This document shows positions 1-8,535 of a stretch of DNA of 53,069 nt, one piece after another. The notes below the pieces were generated by a model that saw only the letters and a program-made list of their open reading frames with translations, was not told the DNA's origin and ran no database searches. How positions within the stretch are numbered: the first letter of the stretch is position 1; each line of letters starts with the position of its first letter. This DNA is from Candidatus Sungiibacteriota bacterium (lineage in GTDB: Bacteria > Patescibacteriota > Minisyncoccia > Sungbacterales > HO2-52-23). The translations under genes were made by a program, and so were the position numbers. Where the stretch lies: NCBI GenBank assembly GCA_016206285.1, contig JACQRW010000016.1, forward strand, positions 1-53,069, given 5' to 3'.

Positions 1-16
1 GTCTAATAGTATATAC

Positions 17-90
17 GGGCCCGTAGTTAAGTGGTATAACGCGGCATTCGCATTGCTGAAGCGGGAGTTCGATTCTCCCCGGGTCCACCA
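17..90 (+). tRNA. tRNA-Ala (anticodon CGC), CCA encoded
   Basis: A complete cloverleaf can be folded by eye. The 7-bp acceptor stem (17-23 with 80-86) contains G3-U70, the classic alanine identity pair. The D arm spans 26-40. The anticodon stem is 42-46/54-58, with loop TTCGCAT giving anticodon CGC at 49-51. The T arm is 63-79 with loop TTCGATT. Discriminator A is at 87 and a templated CCA at 88-90. It is the only one of the four tRNAs in this window with encoded CCA. Confidence 0.95.
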
Positions 91-107
91 CTGGTTAAAT
101 AAAAAAA

Positions 108-149
108 GAGTTCGTGCGCGTGGTGCGGAGAACTCCGGTTTTGTTTTTG
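108..149 (+). terminator. Probable terminator after tRNA-Ala
   Basis: GAGTTC (108-113) pairs with GAACTC (130-135) around a GC-rich interior, followed by a T-rich run (139-148). It lies just 3' of the tRNA and also abuts the stop of the minus-strand gene at 152. Confidence 0.5.
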
Positions 150-151
150 GA

Positions 152-538
152 TCAAAGGAATCCTTTATGTTGCGGGCAGTCTTTCATTTGTACATGCCTG
201 CCGCCGGATACGCGTGAGCCAGGCAAGATGTTGCTGCGGCTTATTGCCACAGTGCCGATGTATGCGGATGACTCGCTTTTTACCAGACTGCAAAGCGCTA
301 CCAGCTTTCCTTCTGTATATGTTGCACAGTGCAATTTCATGGAACAGATATAGAGAATATCCGTTCCCAAAGCTGTTGCTTCTTTCTTCTCCTCTTGCCA
401 TGTTGCGGGAGCAAGGGGTTTTTCAATCTTTCTTCCGGCTCTTAAGTAACCGTTATTCATGAGTACGTAGATGGTGACGATGGAAAAAATTAATACCGTT
501 ACTGTCACAGAAAATATGCGTATACCGCGTCTGCGCAT
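152..538 (-). CDS. Small single-pass membrane protein, function unknown
   Basis: A 128-aa protein that I do not recognise. A basic start (MRRRG) is followed by one hydrophobic segment (about residues 6-28), then a soluble tail of about 100 residues with several cysteines, including an LCSL and an ICSM stretch. This fits an N-in membrane anchor with an external domain. The frame is open further upstream to ATG 544 and TTG 559; I chose ATG 538 because AAAGGA lies about 7 nt upstream of it. It is downstream of the NTF2-like gene, but a strong terminator at 631-663 separates them. No conserved family motif is visible, and the ORF could be lineage-specific. Confidence 0.5.
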   Translation of the reverse strand: MRRRGIRIFSVTVTVLIFSIVTIYVLMNNGYLRAGRKIEKPLAPATWQEEKKEATALGTDILYICSMKLHCATYTEGKLVALCSLVKSESSAYIGTVAISRSNILPGSRVSGGRHVQMKDCPQHKGFL

Positions 539-630
539 CTCCATTTCCTTTATTTTCAAGAAACATAACCCAATTTATGGTATTCTCTATGGTAGCTATA
601 TCATAATCTATATCTATGTCAACTGCTCCA

Positions 631-663
631 TAAATAAAAACTCCGTTAAGGAGTTTTTATTTA
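631..663 (-). terminator. Strong bidirectional terminator
   Basis: A perfect 14-bp inverted repeat (631-644 with 650-663, loop GTTAA) has A-rich and T-rich flanks, so it can act on both strands. On the minus strand it follows the stop of the NTF2-like gene at 686. Confidence 0.85.
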
Positions 664-685
664 TTTGAAAGTTGGTTTTTTTATA

Positions 686-1096
686 TTAACCCTTGAGCTG
701 CTTGATGGCGGTTGCCCAGTCTTCAATGTGATAGATTTGCTTGATCTGTCCGCCTTCCACGGTGTGGATATCAATGGTCATAATCTTGAAAGATTTTGAT
801 CCATCCAGATTCATGCCCATGAAGTCCCCTTTTGGCGAGCCTGAAGCAATGCTCCGGACAACCACGCGGTTGCCGTCCTGCAGCATTTCCTGGGCGTCCC
901 ATTTGAGGTCCGGCACCAGCTGCCAGAAAAACTGGACCTGTCCGGTAAGCGCCGCTTTATCTTTGATTTCGACGCTGCCGATTGACTGAAAATCATCCGC
1001 AAGCAGGCGGCCCATGACCTCAGCCGCATTGGCGCGGATGTTGACGGTCAGACAGTCCGCATAGAGTTGTCTGACAATTTCTTTGATATCTTCCAT
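686..1096 (-). CDS. SnoaL-like / NTF2-superfamily protein
   Basis: A 136-aa single-domain protein. Its layout is an N-terminal helical region with ADDF (about residue 33), a mid-protein FFWQLVPDLKW stretch, and strands ending in HIEDWA near the C-terminus. This matches the ester-cyclase/SnoaL-like branch of the NTF2 fold, a cone-shaped barrel used by small enzymes and binding proteins. The substrate cannot be read from sequence, and catalytic residues differ widely in the family. The start at 1096 has no Shine-Dalgarno; a CATAAT box lies about 14 nt upstream on the minus strand. It is its own transcription unit, divergent from the ROK gene. Confidence 0.7.
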   Translation of the reverse strand: MEDIKEIVRQLYADCLTVNIRANAAEVMGRLLADDFQSIGSVEIKDKAALTGQVQFFWQLVPDLKWDAQEMLQDGNRVVVRSIASGSPKGDFMGMNLDGSKSFKIMTIDIHTVEGGQIKQIYHIEDWATAIKQLKG

Positions 1097-1247
1097 ATAT
1101 TTTGAGATAAATTATGGTATATTCGACCTTTAAACACTGCCTGGGAACATCTACTTTGGTAGTACTCGCAGGTCTTGCTTGTATTATAATTCTATCTTCT
1201 CTTTTCGTACAGTCTTTCAAAACAGATGTTCATGTAAGGATGTTCTA

Positions 1248-1256
1248 TGGTATAAT
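1248..1256 (+). promoter_or_regulatory. Extended -10 promoter of the ROK gene
   Basis: TGGTATAAT is a perfect extended -10 (TGnTATAAT). It ends 10 nt before ATG 1267, so transcription should start about 3 nt upstream of the start codon, giving an almost leaderless mRNA. Confidence 0.7.
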
Positions 1257-1266
1257 GCAAACTATT

Positions 1267-2199
1267 ATGAATCATTATGCTCTTGCGGTTGATCTTGGAG
1301 CCACAAATGTGCGGGTGGGGCTTGTCTCGCCTGCGGGAAAGATTGTTGCCAAGATAAAAGACAAAACGCCCAAAAACGGCAAAAACGGAGCGGTAGTTTC
1401 GCATAGAATCATTGGGATGATTCGCGAGATCATGACAGGATATCCGGATACTCGGATTATGGGGATTGGAATATCATCTATAGGGCCGCTGGATTACAAG
1501 GCCGGGGGGCCGCTGCACTCGCCGAATATTCCGTTTCAGTTTGTGCCATTGGAAGAGCCGCTGCGGAAAAAGTTTTCTTTGCCGGTTTTTTTGTTGAATG
1601 ATGCAAATGCGGCGGTACTTGCAGAGCAGCGCTTTGGCGCGGGAAAAAATAAAAAGAATTTGGTTTATATTACGATATCAACTGGCATTGGCGGAGGAGC
1701 CATTGTAGATGGAAAATTATTGCTTGGCAAAAGCGGCAATGCCGCTGAAGTTGGGCACATGATCGCGGATACGGCTTACTCTATCCGATGCTCGTGCAAA
1801 AAGGGACTCGGACATTGGGAAGGATATGCTTCGGGACGCAATATACCAAAATTTTTTAAGGTGTGGGCAAAAGCGCACGGAAAAAAGATCGCTGTTATGT
1901 TGCCTGCGGCAAAAGACGTTTTTGACAGTGCCCGTTCAAGCAATGCCGTAGCACGGGAATTTCTTGATGTGCTGCATCGCGTCAATGCGCGGGCGATCTC
2001 GAACATTATTGTTGCGTACGATCCGGAGATCATCACGATCGGCGGGTCGGTCATGCTCATGAACGGGCCGGTTCTGCTTGCGGGCATAAAAAAATATGTT
2101 GACCGGTACTTGAAACTACCCGAAATTCGCGTCACGCGCTTGGGAGATGATATTGCCTTGCTCGGCGCGGCTGCAGCGGTGTTTGCGCAACGTGAATAA
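1267..2199 (+). CDS. ROK-family sugar kinase / glucokinase-like
   Basis: A 310-aa ROK protein, which typically phosphorylates glucose, N-acetylglucosamine or N-acetylmannosamine with ATP. Visible motifs are the phosphate-1 loop DLGATNVRVGL (9-19), ND (111-112, Asp112 as catalytic base), STGIGGG (138-144), EVGH (161-164) and the zinc-type segment H164 / C175-x-C177. The usual third cysteine of this CxCGxxGC-type segment is replaced (GLGHWE). The frame is open to 1114, but that extension is hydrophobic, contains the TATAAT box, and is foreign to ROK proteins, so ATG 1267 is chosen. With glmS nearby, an amino-sugar role is possible but unproven. A hairpin terminator follows the stop. Confidence 0.88.
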   Translation: MNHYALAVDLGATNVRVGLVSPAGKIVAKIKDKTPKNGKNGAVVSHRIIGMIREIMTGYPDTRIMGIGISSIGPLDYKAGGPLHSPNIPFQFVPLEEPLRKKFSLPVFLLNDANAAVLAEQRFGAGKNKKNLVYITISTGIGGGAIVDGKLLLGKSGNAAEVGHMIADTAYSIRCSCKKGLGHWEGYASGRNIPKFFKVWAKAHGKKIAVMLPAAKDVFDSARSSNAVAREFLDVLHRVNARAISNIIVAYDPEIITIGGSVMLMNGPVLLAGIKKYVDRYLKLPEIRVTRLGDDIALLGAAAAVFAQRE

Positions 2200-2220
2200 A
2201 GGCAGTATGATGCTGCCTTT
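2198..2220 (+). terminator. Terminator after the ROK gene
   Basis: AAAGGCAG (2198-2205) pairs with CTGCCTTT (2213-2220) across a 7-nt loop. It sits between the ROK stop and the convergent HAD gene and can serve both. Confidence 0.7.
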
Positions 2221-2239
2221 AAGTTCCTGTCTCTTGAGT

Positions 2240-3091
2240 TTATGTTTGTTGTAAAAAGTCTGTCAGGGCAGTCAGAAATTCGTATGTTCCATCCGGACCT
2301 TCTTTTTCAACGACGAATCCGCGCTCTTTGCCATGTCTTTTGATACGTGGCGTACTGTTTGCAAGAGCAACCGGAATGATATCGGAACGCGCCATTGCTG
2401 CTTCATCCCCGGTTCCATCACCGATGTAAAAGGCAAGGTCGTGAGGTACTTCGCCTAATACGGTTCCAACTCGCCATGCTTTGTCGACATGCTGGTGTAC
2501 GACATCAATGTAGGAATAGGTCCGTTCGTGCCCGGGCAAGAGTAAAAATGGCAAGGCATGATCGCGGATAATATTCTCAAGCCATGCTTCCACTTCGTGA
2601 TGCGCTGCGGTGGGAACGACGTTTGGATAAGGCGGATACGTTTCGCCCATGATCGCAGTAAAGCTCGTATGGCGGCGGCCTTCGCATATAATTGTTTTTT
2701 CCAGTGCAGGAATATGAAGCAATCCGTCTTGTGGATCTATCTCGAGATGGGAAATCAAAGTCTGGAATTCGCCGGCCACGGTTGTTTCCGGTTTTGGCGT
2801 GCCGTCGTAAAGATGCTCCACCCCGCCTGATTCGGCAAATGCTCGGTATAACGGAAGATGCGGCCAAAGAATTTCTGGCGGAAGCTGGTGCATCGGTGCA
2901 CCGGTGATTGGAACGATTCGAACCCAATGTTGTTGTGCAAGCGTGCGGAGCGCTTTCACGATTTCCTGCGGCACTGGTCCTTTGCGGACACGCAGTACAC
3001 CATCGATATCCAGAAAAAGAATAATGCGCAGTCGTTGAAACATGGCCCTATAATGCTGGATGAAAAAGCTTTCAAATGTAGGATGAAACAT
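2240..3091 (-). CDS. HAD-superfamily hydrolase (Cof / sugar-phosphatase-like)
   Basis: A 283-aa haloacid dehalogenase-fold phosphatase. Motif I is DIDGV (28-32, nucleophile D28 and acid D30), motif II is T63 in PITGAP, motif III is probably K204, and motif IV is GDGTGDEA (224-231). The large insert between motifs II and III is a type II cap, as in Cof, sucrose-phosphatase and trehalose-6-phosphate-phosphatase relatives. The substrate is probably a small phosphorylated sugar but cannot be assigned. The start at 3091 is preceded by a G-rich AAGGGGG about 7 nt upstream; Met17 (3043) is an alternative. It lies downstream of glmS on the same strand, with a 96-nt gap and no clear terminator, so co-transcription is possible. 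Confidence 0.8.
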   Translation of the reverse strand: MFHPTFESFFIQHYRAMFQRLRIILFLDIDGVLRVRKGPVPQEIVKALRTLAQQHWVRIVPITGAPMHQLPPEILWPHLPLYRAFAESGGVEHLYDGTPKPETTVAGEFQTLISHLEIDPQDGLLHIPALEKTIICEGRRHTSFTAIMGETYPPYPNVVPTAAHHEVEAWLENIIRDHALPFLLLPGHERTYSYIDVVHQHVDKAWRVGTVLGEVPHDLAFYIGDGTGDEAAMARSDIIPVALANSTPRIKRHGKERGFVVEKEGPDGTYEFLTALTDFLQQT

Positions 3092-3187
3092 TTTCTACCC
3101 CCTTCTTTTTGTAAAGGATCGCTTGTTTATAGGACGATACTTTTACAACCTGCGGGCATCGTCACAGGTAACAGATTTCTTTGTGGG

Positions 3188-5029
3188 CTACTCTACCGTT
3201 ACGGATTTTGCGAGGTTGCGCGGTTTGTCCACATCACAGCCGGCCAGTACGCCAAAATGGTAGGCAAAAAGCTGGAGCGGCACTGCGGAGATCATGGGTG
3301 AAAGCGCTTCCAGCGTCTCAGGTATGAAGATAACATCATCGGCAATGGAAGCGACTTCGCTGTCTCCCTCGGTCGCAATCGCGATGATCGGGCCGTTACG
3401 GGCTTTAATTTCCTGGATGTTTGATATCATTTTTTCGCGCATGGAATCCCGCAGCACGATGCAGATGGACGGGAAATCTTTGTCGATCATGGCAATGGAG
3501 CCATGCTTGAGCTCTCCGGCGCCGTATCCTTCCGCGTGTACGTAAGATATTTCTTTAAGCTTGAGCGCGCCTTCGCATGCAACCGGCATCTGGTATTTTC
3601 TGCCAAGAAAAAGAAAGTTTCGATATGGCTGATATTTTTTGGCAATGTGTCTTATGTGGGTGCTCTGGAGCAATGTATGCCGCATATGTTCGGGAATTTT
3701 TTCAATTTCTTGCAGCATGCGCCGGCCGGTGTCAAAAGACATTTCGCGGCTTCTGCCCAAAAGTACGGTAAGCAGAGCCAGAATCGCGACTTGCGAGGTA
3801 AATGCTTTGGTCGAGGCAACTCCCATTTCCGGGCCGATATGCTGGTAAATCCCCGCATCGGTTTCCCGTGCGATGGTCGAGCCGACTACGTTTACAATGC
3901 CGATGACCGGAATCCCTTTTGCTTTTGCTTCGCGAAGCGCGGCAAGCGTGTCTGCGGTTTCCCCGGATTGCGAAATCACCAGGCATACATCGCCTTGTCT
4001 GAATACGGGTTTTCGATAGCGGAACTCAGAGGCAATGTCCACCTCTACGGGTATGCCCGCGTATTCCTCAATCAAATACTCCCCTACTCTGCCGGCAAAA
4101 TATGCAGTGCCGCATGCCACGATCAGAATACGTTTGGTTTCCTGCATTACTTTGCCGTGTTCGGAAAGTCCGCCAAACTTTGCCTGTCCCGTATCGGCAA
4201 TGATCCGGCCGCGGATTGAGTTTTCAATTGCAGCGGGTTCTTCAAAAATTTCTTTGAGCATGAAATGCGGATACTCTTTTTTCCCCGCGTCTTCAAGCGA
4301 CCATTCTATCGTATGCGTATCTTTTTTACTGGGAACATTTTGCAGATTGGTGATTTCGCGCGTGTTTGGCGTCAGTATGGCAAGTTCACCGTCATCCAGA
4401 TAGATCACGCGATCCGTGTATGCGAGAATTGCCGATGCGTCTGATGCGATAAAATATTCTCCGGTGCCGATGCCGAGGAGTAATGGACTGAAATTGCGCG
4501 CGGCAATGAGCATATCGGGATGGGATGCATGTATGACAGCAATGCCATAAGTGCCTTTGATGCGCAGAAGCGCACGGCGCACATGTCCGGCAAGATTTTC
4601 TTCCGGATATTTTTTTTCCATTTCCTCGATGAGATGAGGAAGTGTTTCAGTATCGGTTTCCGAGCGAAAAACATGTCCGAGCGACTGTAATTCATCTTTC
4701 AGTTCGCGCTCATTTTCAATAATGCCGTTGTGCACCACCCAAATTGCGCCGGTGCAGTCAGTGTGCGGGTGGGCATTTTCCACGGTTACTCCTCCGTGCG
4801 TGGCCCATCGGGTATGGCCGATACCTATGGTTCCGCCATGGGTATCGGCATCATGCAGTTTTTCCTGGAGCCTGCCAATCTGTCCGACCGATTTTTGAGA
4901 AAACACGCTCTCGCGTTCAAGCACGGCAATACCTGCGGAATCGTATCCGCGGTACTCCATCCGGCGCAGTCCGTCTAAAATGATCGGCAGCGCTTTTTTA
5001 TTTCCTATATATCCGATAATGCCGCACAT
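3188..5029 (-). CDS. glmS: Glutamine-fructose-6-phosphate aminotransferase (isomerizing)
   Basis: A 613-aa enzyme that makes glucosamine-6-phosphate from fructose-6-phosphate and glutamine, the first step to UDP-GlcNAc and peptidoglycan. It begins MCGIIGYIG, so Cys2 becomes the N-terminal nucleophile of the class II amidotransferase domain; GHTRWATHG and HNGIIEN are the glutamine-site motifs. Two SIS sugar-isomerase domains follow (ISQSGETADT and the region with HAEGYGAGELKHG), ending in the canonical LAKSVTVE tail. Length is normal (about 610). No glmS ribozyme-like leader was found. An extended -10 sits only 4 nt from the ATG. Confidence 0.97.
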   Translation of the reverse strand: MCGIIGYIGNKKALPIILDGLRRMEYRGYDSAGIAVLERESVFSQKSVGQIGRLQEKLHDADTHGGTIGIGHTRWATHGGVTVENAHPHTDCTGAIWVVHNGIIENERELKDELQSLGHVFRSETDTETLPHLIEEMEKKYPEENLAGHVRRALLRIKGTYGIAVIHASHPDMLIAARNFSPLLLGIGTGEYFIASDASAILAYTDRVIYLDDGELAILTPNTREITNLQNVPSKKDTHTIEWSLEDAGKKEYPHFMLKEIFEEPAAIENSIRGRIIADTGQAKFGGLSEHGKVMQETKRILIVACGTAYFAGRVGEYLIEEYAGIPVEVDIASEFRYRKPVFRQGDVCLVISQSGETADTLAALREAKAKGIPVIGIVNVVGSTIARETDAGIYQHIGPEMGVASTKAFTSQVAILALLTVLLGRSREMSFDTGRRMLQEIEKIPEHMRHTLLQSTHIRHIAKKYQPYRNFLFLGRKYQMPVACEGALKLKEISYVHAEGYGAGELKHGSIAMIDKDFPSICIVLRDSMREKMISNIQEIKARNGPIIAIATEGDSEVASIADDVIFIPETLEALSPMISAVPLQLFAYHFGVLAGCDVDKPRNLAKSVTVE

Positions 5030-5033
5030 ATTG

Positions 5034-5042
5034 GTTATAACA
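5034..5042 (-). promoter_or_regulatory. Candidate extended -10 promoter of glmS
   Basis: On the minus strand TGTTATAAC lies immediately before the start, with 4 nt between box and ATG. That spacing is short for a start at the A of ATG, so another promoter is possible. The start codon itself is fixed by the required Cys2. Confidence 0.4.
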
Positions 5043-5111
5043 CTCGGATACGTCCTTCGGTCTCAATTCGGTTTGTGCGCATCTCCCCTTTTACGATTTT
5101 CGCCAAGTGAG

Positions 5112-5117
5112 TATACT
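5112..5117 (+). promoter_or_regulatory. -10 box of the histidine kinase gene
   Basis: TATACT ends 7 nt before ATG 5125, so transcription is expected to start at the A of the start codon (leaderless). Confidence 0.55.
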
Positions 5118-5124
5118 GAAGACA

Positions 5125-7119
5125 ATGAATAAAAACAACCGAATCTCGCGCATACCGCGTGATCTGCCTCTTCTGGCAGTTCTCTTTGCCGTTTATTTTA
5201 TTTCGGCAAAATTGGGATTGCAACTGGCATTTGTGCATGCAAGCGCCACTGCGGTATGGCCGCCGACCGGCATTGCTTTGTTTGCATTTCTGATGTTCGG
5301 GTATCGCGTGTGGCCCGCTATTTTTTTGGGAGCATTTGTTGCGAACATCACCACTGCCGGAAGTTTTGCGACTACGCTTGGCATCGCAACCGGCAATATG
5401 CTTGAAGGCCTGACCGGAGCATATTTGGTCAATCGCTATGCAAACGGGCGATATGCATTTGAGCAGGCGTCGGATATCTTTAAGTTCGCGTTTTTTGGCG
5501 GTGTGCTGGCAACCATGGTGAGTGCCACAATAGGGGTATCGAGCCTGGCGCTTGGCGGGTTCGCACGCTGGTCCGACTTTGGCGCAATCTGGTGGACGTG
5601 GTGGCTCGGAGACTTAAGTGGCGCTCTGGTGGTGGCACCGTTTCTTATAGTATGGTTCACTCCCCACTCGTGGTATGGGTGGAAAAAGGCGGTTGAGGGA
5701 TCTTTGTTATGTATCGTCCTTGTCGTAGTCGGATATGTGATATATTCGGGACTGTTTCCGTATCAATATATCCTGCTTCCTGTGCTGCTGTGGGCCGCGT
5801 TTCGATTTAATGCGCGAGGCGCGACTGCCGCTACGTTGATATTGTCTTCCATCGCGCTTTGGGAAACGCTGCATGGCCGCGGCCCCTTTACGCTATATGG
5901 AGAAGCAGAAAACCAGTCGCTGCTGTTGCTCCAAACCTTTATGGCGGTTGTTTCTATGGCAGTGGTGCCGGTAGCGGCTCTTATTTCGGCGCATCGGCGG
6001 CTTGAAGGCCGCTTCCGGGCGTTAATCGAACATAGTACCGATGTGATTTCCCTGATTGACGGCTATGGCAATATTCTCTATACCAGTCCTTCGACAAAAG
6101 CGGTTTTAGGGTACCAACCGGAGGAGTTTGTGCGGACAAATGAATTTGCTTATATTCACGAAGAAGACCAGGAACGCATGCGCCAGACACTTGCCGATTT
6201 GAGAGAACAGCCCGGGAAAACAATCACGATTGATGTGCGCGTCAGACGCAGCGACGGCTCATGGATATGGATTGAAAGCACAAAAACCAATCTTTTGCTG
6301 GAGCCGAGCGTGCGGGCGATCGTACTCAATTATCGGGATGTGACGGAGCGCAAAGAGATTGATCGCGCCAAAAGCGAGTTTATTTCCCTTGCCTCGCACC
6401 AGCTTCGGACGCCGCTCTCGATTATTTCATGGGCAAGCGAGCTTTTATTCCGCAAAGAAGGAAAACGGATAAGCGATAGCGCACGCCAAAATCTTCAGGA
6501 CATTATGGATGCAAACCGGCGGATGATCAATCTGGTTGATGCGCTGCTTAATATTTCGCGCATTGAACTTGGAACTTTTTTTGTCGAACCGACCGAAGTA
6601 TTTCCCGGTACGGTTGCGGCGCACGTGCTTGATGAACTTATGCCGGCTATCGCAGAGAAAAAAATTGTGGTTACAAAAGAATTCAATATGGATACGACCA
6701 TGCGGGCGGATGAAAATCTGCTTTATATCATCTTGCAGAATCTGCTGACCAATGCGGTTAAATACACGCCCGAATACGGTACTATTACCGTCAAAATCGA
6801 AAAAAAAGCTACTGGCACGATTTTAAGCGTTGCGGACACGGGATACGGCATTCCGGACGAGGCTAAGCCCCACCTTTTTACAAAATTTTTCCGTGCGGAA
6901 AACGTGAGAACCAAAAACGAGCAAAGTGTGGGTCTTGGATTATATATGACCAAGGCGATTGTTGACCAAGTCGGCGGGCGCTTGTGGTATGAGTCGCATC
7001 TGAACAAAGGTACTGTTTTCTTCGTTGAGATTCCGCCAACGGGCATGCGAGCTTCTAAAAATCAAAAAACGGTCCGCGTGGACCGAAGTTTATCCGAGGC
7101 CGGAGATGCATCTCATTAA
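5125..7119 (+). CDS. MASE1-PAS sensor histidine kinase
   Basis: A 664-aa membrane sensor kinase. The N-terminal ~290 residues are a multi-pass MASE1-type integral membrane sensor (WPPTGIALF and repeated hydrophobic helices). A PAS domain follows (about 295-415, with SPSTKAVLGY and RYRDVTE-like features), then HisKA with phospho-acceptor His about 425 in SHQLRTPLS. The HATPase domain shows the N box NLLTNAVKYTP (about 537), DTGYGIP and GLGLYMTK. I prefer ATG 5125 over GTG 5107 because a TATACT box lies between them. No response regulator is adjacent; two lone receivers occur in the pilus locus. The 3' end overlaps the convergent hsp20 by 4 nt. The ligand is unknown. Confidence 0.9.
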   Translation: MNKNNRISRIPRDLPLLAVLFAVYFISAKLGLQLAFVHASATAVWPPTGIALFAFLMFGYRVWPAIFLGAFVANITTAGSFATTLGIATGNMLEGLTGAYLVNRYANGRYAFEQASDIFKFAFFGGVLATMVSATIGVSSLALGGFARWSDFGAIWWTWWLGDLSGALVVAPFLIVWFTPHSWYGWKKAVEGSLLCIVLVVVGYVIYSGLFPYQYILLPVLLWAAFRFNARGATAATLILSSIALWETLHGRGPFTLYGEAENQSLLLLQTFMAVVSMAVVPVAALISAHRRLEGRFRALIEHSTDVISLIDGYGNILYTSPSTKAVLGYQPEEFVRTNEFAYIHEEDQERMRQTLADLREQPGKTITIDVRVRRSDGSWIWIESTKTNLLLEPSVRAIVLNYRDVTERKEIDRAKSEFISLASHQLRTPLSIISWASELLFRKEGKRISDSARQNLQDIMDANRRMINLVDALLNISRIELGTFFVEPTEVFPGTVAAHVLDELMPAIAEKKIVVTKEFNMDTTMRADENLLYIILQNLLTNAVKYTPEYGTITVKIEKKATGTILSVADTGYGIPDEAKPHLFTKFFRAENVRTKNEQSVGLGLYMTKAIVDQVGGRLWYESHLNKGTVFFVEIPPTGMRASKNQKTVRVDRSLSEAGDASH

Positions 7120-7679
7120 ACTGTCTTGATTTTCACTTTTTGGGCGTGTGCAAGCCCCTTCTTTTTTTTAGGGAGGGTGATGGTAAGCAAGCCGTGTTTC
7201 AGGACGGCTTCGGTATGGTGTTCATCAATCTCTTCAGGCAGGATTACGGTGCGTGAGAACGTACCCCAAAAAAGCTCTTTGTAGTAATAATGGTCTTCGG
7301 ATACGTGATCAACGGATCGGCGCGTTCCCTTGATACTCACCATATCGCTGGTGATTGATACCTCCAAGTCCTCCGGCTTGACCCCCGCGACAGTCGATTG
7401 GATCACAATAGTGTCATTGTGATCATAGATGTCAACGGTAAGCTCGCCCTCTTCTTCTGTTGTATTCATATTTTCTTCCGGTACGGGAGATGGCGTTTCT
7501 TGCGCTATGCTATTGTTGTCCGGCGGCTCGGGATTGGCATTCTTTTCATGTATGGGTGCTGCCAGTTTCGGGGGCATTGCCGGAGCGTGCCGTACTACGG
7601 TGCCGAGATCCGCGGTTGCGGCATCGCCGGAAGCTTTTGGGTGCGATGCGGTTGTTAATTTTTCAAAAAATGTTGACAT
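7116..7679 (-). CDS. Hsp20 / alpha-crystallin small heat-shock protein
   Basis: A 187-aa ATP-independent holdase. The alpha-crystallin domain covers about residues 75-180 with VDIYDHNDTIVIQ, VAGVKPEDLEVSI, RTVILPEEI and GLLTITLPK, the signature strands of bacterial class A Hsp20s. It is preceded by an unusually long (~75 aa) proline-, alanine- and acid-rich N-terminal arm, probably disordered; N-terminal arms are variable in this family and govern oligomer size. The gene starts 12 nt after the prsW stop, so the two are likely co-transcribed, hinting at a membrane or protein stress function for the pair. Confidence 0.92.
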   Translation of the reverse strand: MSTFFEKLTTASHPKASGDAATADLGTVVRHAPAMPPKLAAPIHEKNANPEPPDNNSIAQETPSPVPEENMNTTEEEGELTVDIYDHNDTIVIQSTVAGVKPEDLEVSITSDMVSIKGTRRSVDHVSEDHYYYKELFWGTFSRTVILPEEIDEHHTEAVLKHGLLTITLPKKKKGLAHAQKVKIKTV

Positions 7680-7691
7680 AAGCGTGTGGAT

Positions 7692-8453
7692 TTATTGTTC
7701 GGACGATCGGGGAATTTTTTTGAGCCGCTCGAAGTCTATAAGCACCATGATCGTCATAAATGAGAGTAAAAATACGAGGTACAATGTTGCCTGGCCAAGT
7801 ACGTCTTGTTCCAGTATAAGATAGTTGAATCCGGTGTGCAAGAGGCTGGCAAGCAAAATGCCAAATGCGATGAGATGAGCGCGTCGGGGATGGAACCATG
7901 CCCGCGCCAGAAAGAATCCGACGATGCCGGATGAAAGCGCATGCAGGAGATTCGCTCCCAGAAAACGGTTGGTCGCGATCTCAAGTCCCGCAGAAACGCT
8001 CTGGTTGAAAACAGGCAGCAGGAAAAGCGCGTTTTCCATTGCCGCAAATCCGAGTGCTGCGGTCATCATATAGATCATCGCGTCAATCGGCTCGTCAAAA
8101 TCAGGCCGCCGCAGGATAAGCAGCTTCACCGGAAGATATTTTGCATATTCCTCAATCAGTCCAATGGCGAAGAACACAAACAACACGTGTCCGGTTGTCT
8201 GCGCCTGCAGGGAGAAAACCCCACCCTGATCTCCCAGAAAAAACAGTTCCGCAACGACCGCGAACAGTGCTCCGCCCATGCCCCCAAGAAATGTCAGCAG
8301 GAGAAACCGCTTTGGTTCCGGGTGCGCGTCTTCCCGCAGGTAAAAAAGAAGCCACAGAATAGGAGGAATCAGCGTAAGTCCGAGATAAGTGGCATTGGCG
8401 CTCGCGATTGTTGCAAGTTCCGCGGATGAGTAGCCAAAGAACAGTGTATGCAT
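7692..8453 (-). CDS. PrsW-family intramembrane protease
   Basis: A 253-aa polytopic membrane protein of the PrsW/CPBP-like glutamic protease group. Conserved motifs sit in membrane helices: EE (101-102) with K105, FAAMEN (136-141), HALSSG (171-176) and a later conserved His (206, LLHTGF). About eight hydrophobic segments are visible. In Bacillus, PrsW makes the first cut in an anti-sigma factor; no sigma/anti-sigma pair is in this window, so the substrate is unknown. It follows valS, separated by a hairpin repeat (8463-8535) that may terminate valS, and precedes hsp20. Confidence 0.85.
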   Translation of the reverse strand: MHTLFFGYSSAELATIASANATYLGLTLIPPILWLLFYLREDAHPEPKRFLLLTFLGGMGGALFAVVAELFFLGDQGGVFSLQAQTTGHVLFVFFAIGLIEEYAKYLPVKLLILRRPDFDEPIDAMIYMMTAALGFAAMENALFLLPVFNQSVSAGLEIATNRFLGANLLHALSSGIVGFFLARAWFHPRRAHLIAFGILLASLLHTGFNYLILEQDVLGQATLYLVFLLSFMTIMVLIDFERLKKIPRSSEQ

Positions 8454-8462
8454 GGAGGGTCA

Positions 8463-8535
8463 CATAAAACGTAAGACATAAAACGATAAAAAGGGATTTA
8501 ATTTTCGTGTTATGTTATATGTTTTACGTTTTATT
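8463..8535. repeat. Imperfect inverted repeat, ACGTTTTATG family (copy 1)
   Basis: Two arms built from ATAAAACG/ACGTTTTAT units (8463-8484 and 8506-8535) can fold into a long imperfect hairpin. The distal arm overlaps the last codons of valS and supplies its TAA stop. Related copies lie at 37307, 43113 and 48002. Confidence 0.7.

Noticed and set aside
1114-1266. N-terminal extension of the ROK kinase with a hydrophobic segment
   Set aside because: ROK proteins start at the DLGATN loop, and the TATAAT promoter lies within this stretch.
3503-4219. 238-aa plus-strand ORF
   Set aside because: Antisense to glmS with a cysteine- and histidine-rich composition typical of shadow frames.
5030-5106. 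glmS ribozyme or riboswitch upstream of glmS
   Set aside because: The promoter box is only a few nt from the start codon, and no conserved ribozyme core was seen in the short gap.
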